Shown piece after piece: positions 18,774 to 26,814 of a DNA stretch of 64,000 bases (position 1 is its first letter; every line of letters starts with the position of its first letter). This stretch comes from Carboxylicivirga marina (GTDB lineage Bacteria; Bacteroidota; Bacteroidia; Bacteroidales; Marinilabiliaceae), in the NCBI RefSeq assembly GCF_016612505.1, contig NZ_JAENRR010000017.1, forward strand, positions 25,069 to 89,068. The letters run 5' to 3'. The notes under the pieces are model-generated. The model was given only the letters and a program-made list of their open reading frames with translations. It was not told the DNA's origin and did no database searches. The translations under genes were made by a program, and so were the position numbers.

Positions 18774-20525
18774 TTAATAACCAGGATTTTGGTCGATAAC
18801 ATGATTCACATTGATTTCACTCAAAGGAACTGGAAACAACTGGTGATGCTCTTCAACATTATCAGCCAGTAATGAGGGTGGCGCTTCAATCCATTCAATA
18901 GGATTTAAAAAGTAAACGTTACAGTTATTTACTTTTTTTGTTGAAGATATCTTCTCCATAAATGTGCCGGTACGAACTAGATCCTCAAAGTTATGGCACT
19001 CAAAGCTTAGCTCTCTCTTGCGCTCATCCCAAACAAAAAATCGGAATTCATCACGTGTCATACCATATACATCACCCGGGATGTTGGTCTCATCAAAATT
19101 TGAACGACGCGCCCTCGAACGCAACTGATTAATATACTGATACGAGCGACCAGGTCCTTCAATTTCATTGATGCTCTCTGCCATCATTAATAAAATGTCG
19201 GCATAACGCATGACAGGCACATTGACAGCATTATTAAATGCATTGGTAAAATTACTGAATCGAAGATGTGCAGGCATACCCCACTTATCGTAGTCGGCAG
19301 TGGATTTATAGCCGAATTTAGCAATCTCAAGATTATCTTTTCCTTCACGAACATTAGCACTATAGATAAGACGTGCATCGGTTAAACTATCTACATAAAA
19401 CTTTTGATCTTCACTCAATTCGGCATCAAATAAATCAAGGTATTCAACCCTTGCCCGAATACGGTGACTATCACCATGCCAATAGCCCCAGATACCACCA
19501 TTACCTTCTAGTTCATAATGTTCTATTTCAAACATTGTTTCGCTATTATGCTTATTGTCAGTTGAGAAATATTCGATGTAGTCATCCACAAGAGCATAGT
19601 TACCATAGTCAATAATTTTCTTACAATAGTCACGTGTTGCTCTATATGAAGCTTCTGAATCTACCCAATCGTAGCCTTCAACATTACCAAACTTATTCAT
19701 CGAAGCCAAAAACAGATGCACTCTCGCCAACATACCGCGAGCGGCCTCAATACTGGCACGGCCATTATCTGTTTGCAAATATAATTTTGGGTGACTATAG
19801 CGTATTAACCCTTCCTCTTCAATAATTTCTTTTCTTCCCCAGAACTCGAGAGGGTAATCACCAAATTCTCCCCCATTCATGTATGAGCCATACTTAAAAA
19901 ACAAAGATTTTTCAGCAAACTCTAAATCTTCCAGTATCACCTGAAAAACTTCTTGTATCTCAGAACGTTCAATTTGTGTTGTTGATGGTTCGTAATCACG
20001 TGTTTCTTCAACTCGTAATGGCACCTTACCCCAAAATTTAGCCAAATTAAAATAGGCATAGGCTCTTAAAAAGCGGGCCTCTCCTAAAATACGTTGCTGG
20101 AGCACAGAATCCATTTCAATATTAGGCACATTACCAATCACATTGTTGGCTTTATTGATCATCAGATAACTTAAGGCCCACATATTATTCGACACCACCT
20201 CGTTCTCTGCGTGTGTTCCGGTAGCAATCTGACCTCCATAATTCGTTTTATTACCTTCACTGTAGCACATATCGCTCATCATGTCCATCATCATCAATGC
20301 ACCTGCCATGCCATAACTACTGTAGGGTGTTAAGCTATTATCGCGATCAACCATACAACGATAAACCCCATTTATAGCACTTATCGCCTGCTTGTCGGTT
20401 TCATAAAAGTTCTCATCCGTGTAAAGCGAATAAGGCTCTTCCACAATTAAATCTTCACAACTAGCGAAAACCAATAGGCCCATAATAAAAACTAGTAGCC
20501 TTGATATATATGTTTGTTTCATCAT
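18774..20525 (-). CDS. susD: SusD-like outer-membrane glycan-binding lipoprotein
   Basis: A 583-residue SusD homologue. The lipobox is LLVFASC (Cys23), followed by EDLIVEEPYSLYTDENFYETDKQAISAIN-type sequence usual for the family N-terminus (residues 24-52). Later RILGEARFLRAYAYFNLAKFWGKVP (TPR-like helices) and INQLRSRARR near residue 460 are hallmarks. SusD acts as a lid over its SusC partner and captures oligosaccharide at the cell surface. The gene lies 21 bases after SusC and before the T9SS surface protein, so the three are one operon. The gene symbol is used in the family sense and does not imply starch as substrate. Confidence 0.97.
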   Translation of the reverse strand: MMKQTYISRLLVFIMGLLVFASCEDLIVEEPYSLYTDENFYETDKQAISAINGVYRCMVDRDNSLTPYSSYGMAGALMMMDMMSDMCYSEGNKTNYGGQIATGTHAENEVVSNNMWALSYLMINKANNVIGNVPNIEMDSVLQQRILGEARFLRAYAYFNLAKFWGKVPLRVEETRDYEPSTTQIERSEIQEVFQVILEDLEFAEKSLFFKYGSYMNGGEFGDYPLEFWGRKEIIEEEGLIRYSHPKLYLQTDNGRASIEAARGMLARVHLFLASMNKFGNVEGYDWVDSEASYRATRDYCKKIIDYGNYALVDDYIEYFSTDNKHNSETMFEIEHYELEGNGGIWGYWHGDSHRIRARVEYLDLFDAELSEDQKFYVDSLTDARLIYSANVREGKDNLEIAKFGYKSTADYDKWGMPAHLRFSNFTNAFNNAVNVPVMRYADILLMMAESINEIEGPGRSYQYINQLRSRARRSNFDETNIPGDVYGMTRDEFRFFVWDERKRELSFECHNFEDLVRTGTFMEKISSTKKVNNCNVYFLNPIEWIEAPPSLLADNVEEHHQLFPVPLSEINVNHVIDQNPGY

Positions 20526-20546
20526 TATTTTCGTTTTAAACGTTTA

Positions 20547-23500
20547 TTAGAACCGTGCGTTCAATCCAAAAGTTAATATAAATGGTGTTGGTGCACCAGC
20601 ATTATCATACCCAGGCATCAATCCTTTATTTCGTCCCATGCTTACCTCTGGGTCGTAACCTGAGTAGCCGGTAATTGTCCAGATATTTTCAGCTGTTGTT
20701 CTTAAAGACAGTTGCTTAAAGCCCCAATCCTTAATCATTTTTTGAGGAAACTTATACAATAGAGAAATACTCCTTAGTTTTACGTAATCAGCATCTTCTA
20801 GATAGTCTGAATGAAAAAGTTTATCATCGTACTCAACAGATGGCAAAGATCCATCAATATTGCCCTCATCTTCACCACCAAAAACATAAGGTTGTCTCCA
20901 ACGGTCCAAAACGGTAGCCATACGATTTTTCTTACCCTTACTACCATACATATATTCTAATTTCATGCGGGTAGCATTATAAACCTGATTACCATGGCGG
21001 AATGTTACCAATGCTTTTAACTGAAACCCTTTATATGTTAAAACATTGGACAAACTACCAAATCCATCAGGATGGCCCTGTCCGATTATTTCCCGATCGA
21101 CATTATCAATCATTCCGTCACCGTTTAAATCTTTAAAACGACGGTATCCCGGCATGTTACCTTGTGCTGTATAGCGAACTTCCACCGGAGCTATAGCCGC
21201 TTCTTCAAAGGTTCTGATAATCCCATCAGTTGGGTAACCATGGAATGCTCCTACAGGCATACCTTCCTGCAAAATATAACCATCCATTAATATATAATCA
21301 GAATCGGCCAGTTTTAATATCTCATTTTCGTTATAAGCATAATTGGCTGTGGCTCTCCATATGAATCCAGCATTTTTAAATATGTCTCCGGTCACGCTAA
21401 CTTCAACACCTCGGTTGCGCATCGACCCAACATTTGTCCAGTCATTCATAAAACCTGCCGAAGGTGATACATTAGTATTAAGTAACATATCATAGGTCTC
21501 CTTATCATACACATCGGCTGTTATAATTAACCGTTGTTTAAATGCAGCAAAGTCAATACCAGCATCAATCATACGACTGGTTTCCCAAACTAATTCATCA
21601 TCACGTACATTGGTAATCCATGAACCGGCTCCATTCGTCATCTCGCCATCAAACACATAATTTGCTACTGTATAATTATCACGCGATAGGTATGAAGGTA
21701 TACCCTGATTACCGGTAACACCAATACTTGATCTAAGCTTTAGGTTATCAACCCAAGTGGCTCCAGACATAAACCCTTCTTCACTTAAACGCCAAGATAA
21801 GGCACCTGATGGGAAGTAGGCATATTTATTACCAGCACCAAATTTACTCGATCCATCGGCCCTGAATGAAGCTGTTGCCAAATAGCGGCTTTTATAGTTA
21901 TAGTTAAAGCGTCCTAAAAACGATTGCAATTTGGGCTTTTCATACCAGCTCTCAGGCACTAAAGGAGCAGTACCAACGGCCATGTTGTAGGGTGCTAAAT
22001 CATTATTGCCATAATTAGTATTTCGAGCGGTCCAAAACCAATCAACATTTTCGGTATATGAAACACCACCCATTATATTGATATTATGATCCTTATTAAT
22101 GGTTGTTAAGTAAGTTAATGTTGATTCTCCTAATAATGAACTTTTGTTATTAGTTGAATTAAAACCATCTCCATTATTCTTATTTCCTCTACCAGTATTA
22201 CTAGGATAGTACTGTGAACGCTCAGCAAAACTTAAGCGATATCCACCTCGTAACATCAGAGTTAAGCTTGGGTGCAGTTTAAACAAAAACTGTGTGTTAA
22301 CACGCATATCCGTATTTCGCTTCTTGTTGGTTACCCCATGAATCATTGTTAAAGGATTCGTGTAACCACCATTACTCTCATCATCATTTTCCAACTCATC
22401 TTGTGTTGCTTCCTCGTCTGGTTCTTTTGTTGGGGGAGCCTGTAAGGCATTAATTACTGAACCACCAGATTTTGGCGTACTTCCTGTCCCCTGTGCAGAA
22501 GAGCTGTTGCCAGATGTAGCTAGATTAACATCCATAAACATATCCATCCATCGACCAGCTTTATGGTTCACCTTTAATGCTCCACTAAAACTCTGAAGAC
22601 TTGTATTTTGAATAACCCCTGACTCATCTTTATAATTGATATTAGTCCTAAAAGTTGTTTGCTCAGACCCGCCATCAATGGAAATATCATAGCGCTGGGA
22701 TAAGGCATAACGATTGTCATATATAACATCCTGCCAATCTGTATTTGTACTATCTGGGCTTTGCCATGCTTTCCAATCGTCCCATTCTTCACCAGCATCC
22801 TTTTCATACATATACTTCGAATAATCTGGTGTCTCAAGCATATCGACTTTCTTCATCGGCTTTTTAAAACCAAATGAGGCGTTTACGGTCACATTGGTTT
22901 TACCTGCTTCACCACGCTTGGTCGTTATTAAAATAACACCATTGGCACCCCTTGCTCCATAAATGGCTGCAGCTGATGCATCTTTTAATACCTCTATCGA
23001 CTCAATGTCATCAGGATTAATATTTACAAGAGGATTAAGAGGATCATCGCCTAAGGCTGTAGCCTCCTTATCGTAAGAATATTCTATCGGAAAACCGTCA
23101 ATAACAAATAACGGTTGAGTGTTGGAGTTTATCGATCCAACACCTCGAATAAAAATATTAGTTGCTGCTCCAAGTGTTCCGTCACCCGAACTCACATTCA
23201 AACCAGCAACACGTCCTTCTAATGCCTGATCCAAACTGATGTTTTCTGTCATTTGAATTTGCTCCAAACCAACAGAAGAAACAGCACCTGTTAAATCGCT
23301 CTTCTTCATCACTCCATAACCAATGGCTACTACTTCATCCAGCTCGTTAACATCAGGCACTAATTTAACATCAATCGTACTTTGCTCACCAACAACAATA
23401 GTTTGATTAGCAAATCCAATAAATGAAAACTGTACCTGGTCTGAACTTGAGATATCAGCCAAAGAATAATTTCCTTCCATATCGGTAATTGTACCTCTAT

Positions 23501-23642
23501 ACGCTGGAAGCACAATTACATTGACCCCAGGTATGGGCTCGTTTGTTTCCGAATCTACCACCTTACCAGTAATGGTTCGTTCCTGAGCAAGAACAAATAC
23601 CGGTATTAACAGGCATAGTAAATTTGTTAAGAGTTTTTTCAT
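20547..23642 (-). CDS. susC: SusC-like TonB-dependent outer-membrane transporter
   Basis: A 1031-residue porin with signal peptide (MKKLLTNLLCLLIPVFVLAQ). The N-terminal carboxypeptidase-like domain reads RTITGKVVDSETNEPIPGVN. A plug domain follows (IGYGVMKKSDLTGAVSSV, then IRGVGSINSNTQPLFVIDG and AAIYGARGANGVILITTK). The rest is a large beta-barrel ending in FILTFGLNARF, with a terminal Phe as expected for barrel assembly. It imports glycan fragments using TonB energy together with the SusD next to it. It is the first gene of the operon. The long upstream region 23643-24182 separates it from the divergent T9SS sulfatase and should carry the promoters of both. The substrate is inferred to be a sulfated fucose-containing glycan. 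Confidence 0.97.
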   Translation of the reverse strand: MKKLLTNLLCLLIPVFVLAQERTITGKVVDSETNEPIPGVNVIVLPAYRGTITDMEGNYSLADISSSDQVQFSFIGFANQTIVVGEQSTIDVKLVPDVNELDEVVAIGYGVMKKSDLTGAVSSVGLEQIQMTENISLDQALEGRVAGLNVSSGDGTLGAATNIFIRGVGSINSNTQPLFVIDGFPIEYSYDKEATALGDDPLNPLVNINPDDIESIEVLKDASAAAIYGARGANGVILITTKRGEAGKTNVTVNASFGFKKPMKKVDMLETPDYSKYMYEKDAGEEWDDWKAWQSPDSTNTDWQDVIYDNRYALSQRYDISIDGGSEQTTFRTNINYKDESGVIQNTSLQSFSGALKVNHKAGRWMDMFMDVNLATSGNSSSAQGTGSTPKSGGSVINALQAPPTKEPDEEATQDELENDDESNGGYTNPLTMIHGVTNKKRNTDMRVNTQFLFKLHPSLTLMLRGGYRLSFAERSQYYPSNTGRGNKNNGDGFNSTNNKSSLLGESTLTYLTTINKDHNINIMGGVSYTENVDWFWTARNTNYGNNDLAPYNMAVGTAPLVPESWYEKPKLQSFLGRFNYNYKSRYLATASFRADGSSKFGAGNKYAYFPSGALSWRLSEEGFMSGATWVDNLKLRSSIGVTGNQGIPSYLSRDNYTVANYVFDGEMTNGAGSWITNVRDDELVWETSRMIDAGIDFAAFKQRLIITADVYDKETYDMLLNTNVSPSAGFMNDWTNVGSMRNRGVEVSVTGDIFKNAGFIWRATANYAYNENEILKLADSDYILMDGYILQEGMPVGAFHGYPTDGIIRTFEEAAIAPVEVRYTAQGNMPGYRRFKDLNGDGMIDNVDREIIGQGHPDGFGSLSNVLTYKGFQLKALVTFRHGNQVYNATRMKLEYMYGSKGKKNRMATVLDRWRQPYVFGGEDEGNIDGSLPSVEYDDKLFHSDYLEDADYVKLRSISLLYKFPQKMIKDWGFKQLSLRTTAENIWTITGYSGYDPEVSMGRNKGLMPGYDNAGAPTPFILTFGLNARF

Positions 23643-24182
23643 AGAATTTTTTGTTTAAGCTTCGCCGTTTATTTTTCTTAAATGTATTTTGTCTTTGTTT
23701 GCATTTGTTAATAATTAACCCAAATCAGTTTTATCCCACTGATACTAAGTACCAATTCTTGTTGAGACCCTGATAACTAATATCTCTACACCACTATGTG
23801 CTTAATACTTTAGTAACAACTCAACGATGAACCAATTTGGAATTACCAACGATAACAAATCTAATTTTTCACATTTAATCACTGAAAAATATTGCGCTCT
23901 CTTAAGTTTCAATCAATATAGCGAGATGGGAATTCTTCATTTTGTCCAAATCTCACGCTCTCTTGTAATTTCTGTGCAAAATGTAAAATAGTGTAAACAA
24001 TTACTAAAAAGCAAAAATGACCAAGATTCTTACCAATTGACTAAAAATAAATTATCAACTGTCTTAACTTTTAAAAGTACCTTTTGAATATGTATTGAGC
24101 TTTAAGTTTAATAAAATGGACTTTATTCTACCTTTAATATGACATCTTGCCATCGTAAATTAATCACAAATGATTTCAGCAT
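23643..24182. promoter_or_regulatory. Divergent intergenic region between susC and T9SS sulfatase
   Basis: 540 bases without a gene. A palindrome GTTAAT-A-ATTAAC lies at 23707-23719, about 65 bases upstream of the susC start. GTGCAAAATG at 23974-23983, followed by GTGTAAAC 17 bp later, resembles the GTGCAA half-sites seen at 7691, 29711-29732 and 34323. TACCTTTA at 24128-24135 is close to a -7 element for the sulfatase at 24183. These are candidate operators for the PUL regulator; none is proven. Confidence 0.4.
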
Positions 24183-26225
24183 ATGCAGTTTGTAAAATCA
24201 ATTAAAAAAAGCCTGACTTTCGTTGGTTTGTTTTTTTTCATCCAAGTCAGTTTTGCACAAAAACGACCTAATATATTATTTATCATGTCAGATGATCACT
24301 CAGCCGCGACCATAGGGGCCTATCCTAGTCATCTGCAAAGTTTTTTAAAACAGCATAATATCACCCCAAACATTGATAAATTGGCATCTGAGGGTGCTCT
24401 CTTAAGCAATTGCTACGCTAACAATTCATTATGCGCCCCTTCGCGTGCATCAATTATAACCGGAAGATACAGTCATACTTCTGGTGTATTCACATTAAGA
24501 GAAGAGTTAAATGGTAATGAGACACCTACCATAGCACAAGTTCTACAAGCTGATAATTATGAAACTGCGGTAGTTGGTAAGTGGCACATAGAAGGTGACT
24601 GTTTGCAAGGATATAATTACTACGCTGTCACGCATGGCCAAGGATCCTATTTTCAGCCATCAGTTGTATTAAAAAACGGTTCAAAACTAAAGGGTGGAAA
24701 TGCCTATGTTTCTGACTTCTATACCGACCTGGCCATTGAGTGGTTAAACCAGGTCAATAAAGACAAACCCTTCTTTTTAATGGTTCATCATAAAGCAGCA
24801 CATGGTCCTTGGCAATACAAAACGGATGACGCTGCCATTGCTAATCTATTTGATGGTATTAGCATACCTGAACCGCTTACACTGCACGATGATTATAGTA
24901 ACAGACATGAAAACGGTATAAGAAACAAGCAACATCAGTTATTTAGAACAGGAACTGAAAAAGATGATTTAAGTAAACGAATGGCGGATGCAGATTGGGC
25001 CACAGGCACTATTACTCTAACAGGCTTAACTGACGCTGAGCAACGTGAAGCTATTTACCAGAAATATTTAAAAGACTATCTACGCTGCGTTAAATCCATT
25101 GACATAAGTGTTGGACGTCTTTACCAGCAACTCGAAGCAATGGGTGAACTGGACAATACCATCATCATCTATACTTCTGATCAAGGAATGTTTATGGGCG
25201 AACACAATTTTTACGATAAACGTTTGAGTTTGGATGAAGCACTGCGTATGCCCTTTATTATTCGTTACCCACAAGAAATTAGCCCAGGCACAACTAGTGA
25301 TGACATTGTTAACAATATCGATTTTGCAAAAACCTTTTGCGATTATGCAGGCACCACCGCTCCGGAAGAGATGCAGGGCATCAGCTTTAGACCTCTATTA
25401 AGGGGTGAACACCATAGCAATAAGAGAACAGCAACCTTCTTTCAGTTTTACTCCAGTAGCTGTCCTTCTCATTATGGTATCAGAACTAAAACACATAAAC
25501 TTATCCGTTACTGTGATTCAAAAAATGGACTCATCTCAGGTGTGGATTTATTTGATTTAGAAAATGACCCAAGTGAATTAGTGAGTATTTACGACCTTCC
25601 TGAGCATGCTGACGAAAAAAACATGATGCAAGAGTTACTCGAGAATGAAATAGTTAATGTAAAGGTGCCAGAAGGCTATTTACCCACACGAAGAGAGTGG
25701 AAATTACATCCTGTTAACTTTGTAATTAAAGATGAAAATGGAGTGCTTTTAAATGATGTTACTATCCAAATAGAAGATGAGCGAACCTATACCGATAAGA
25801 TCACTGTCAGTTCCAATAATGAAAATACCTACACAACACATTTGCATCCCTATCATACGATTAATATCACAATAACTAAGAATGGTTACAACACTCTAAT
25901 TGGTTCAATTAACATACCTGAAACAAAAAATAGTGAAACCCACACATTTGAGTATATGTTAACAAATACTGCAACGTCCATTAATACCAGTAAGGCAGGT
26001 GAAGTAAAAATTTATCCCAACCCAACATCAGATCACTTTACTCTTTATTGTCCCGATAATCAAGCATTAATAACGATTACAAACGCTGAAGGTAAACTAT
26101 TCTTAAGAAAGATAATAGAAGAGCAATACTCGACAATTAGCTGTTCACAATGGGCAGCTGGAACTTATTGGGTAAGCATCAATACAAAAAACAAAAAAAC
26201 AACACAGCAAGTAATCATTAAATAA
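24183..26225 (+). CDS. S1-family sulfatase with T9SS sorting tail
   Basis: A 680-residue sulfatase with signal peptide (ending FIQVSFAQ). Metal site ILFIMSDDH and canonical motif C84-A-P-S-R are present, as are GKWHIEG and YTSDQGMFMGEH. The catalytic part ends near residue 510. A small beta-sandwich follows (residues 520-600, VNFVIKDENGVLLNDVTIQI), then a T9SS C-terminal domain (VKIYPNPTSDHFTL...AAGTYWVSI). It should therefore be exported to the cell surface. The catalytic domain is very similar to 37585-39159, which lacks the tail, so the locus encodes a surface and a probably periplasmic version of the same activity. It is divergently transcribed from susC. The sulfate position attacked is unknown. 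Confidence 0.95.
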   Translation: MQFVKSIKKSLTFVGLFFFIQVSFAQKRPNILFIMSDDHSAATIGAYPSHLQSFLKQHNITPNIDKLASEGALLSNCYANNSLCAPSRASIITGRYSHTSGVFTLREELNGNETPTIAQVLQADNYETAVVGKWHIEGDCLQGYNYYAVTHGQGSYFQPSVVLKNGSKLKGGNAYVSDFYTDLAIEWLNQVNKDKPFFLMVHHKAAHGPWQYKTDDAAIANLFDGISIPEPLTLHDDYSNRHENGIRNKQHQLFRTGTEKDDLSKRMADADWATGTITLTGLTDAEQREAIYQKYLKDYLRCVKSIDISVGRLYQQLEAMGELDNTIIIYTSDQGMFMGEHNFYDKRLSLDEALRMPFIIRYPQEISPGTTSDDIVNNIDFAKTFCDYAGTTAPEEMQGISFRPLLRGEHHSNKRTATFFQFYSSSCPSHYGIRTKTHKLIRYCDSKNGLISGVDLFDLENDPSELVSIYDLPEHADEKNMMQELLENEIVNVKVPEGYLPTRREWKLHPVNFVIKDENGVLLNDVTIQIEDERTYTDKITVSSNNENTYTTHLHPYHTINITITKNGYNTLIGSINIPETKNSETHTFEYMLTNTATSINTSKAGEVKIYPNPTSDHFTLYCPDNQALITITNAEGKLFLRKIIEEQYSTISCSQWAAGTYWVSINTKNKKTTQQVIIK

Positions 26226-26814
26226 ATTAAATGTTGTCCTAATTATTTCTCACTCAAGCCGTGATGGCTCTTACTTTTTTAGTTCACTATTTTGTTAGTT
26301 TTATTTGAAGTTCATGATTTACGTTGCACTTCAATTCTACAGTCAAAAAAGTAAGCAAAAAGTCCGCCGGCTACACCCATTTAGTTCACTTAAGCTTGAT
26401 CTATTATGGTGTTCATGATTTCCGCTTCGCTCCAATTCACTCAAAAAACTAGGATTCATGACTGAAATTGTTTTAAACTCACACTTTTCGTTCCTCAAAC
26501 TGCTTAAACAGAAAAACAATTCTTAACCGTCATGTCAACCCTGTTTTTTGGCTCACTGGCTGAGGCCGGTTCGTAACAAGACGTTTCGAGCAATTAATAA
26601 AAGCATTTAGGACGCTATTGAAATAAATTCATTTTTTTTTTTCAAAAAAGCAAAACAGTAATACATATACAATCATAATTATCGCTTTGCCTGCTATTTT
26701 TAGTATCCAACAAATATTTTAGATTACTATAGAAGTAAGATCATAACTAAATTACCCACTATTGCTTTTAGTTATTGAACTCTAGAAAAAATACATTTTA
26801 TTTTACCAATGAGT
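26226..26814. other. Gene-free convergent region with inverted and direct repeats
   Basis: 589 bases between the 3' ends of a plus-strand sulfatase and a minus-strand regulator. CTTACTTTTTTAG (26270-26282) and TCAAAAAAGTAAG (26343-26355) form an imperfect inverted repeat. A roughly 40-bp imperfect direct repeat starts with GTTCATGATTT at 26310 and at 26411. The AAAAAAGTAAGCAAAAAG string resembles 10318-10340. No intact gene is visible; short frames contain stops. It may be the remains of a recurrent intergenic element. Confidence 0.45.
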
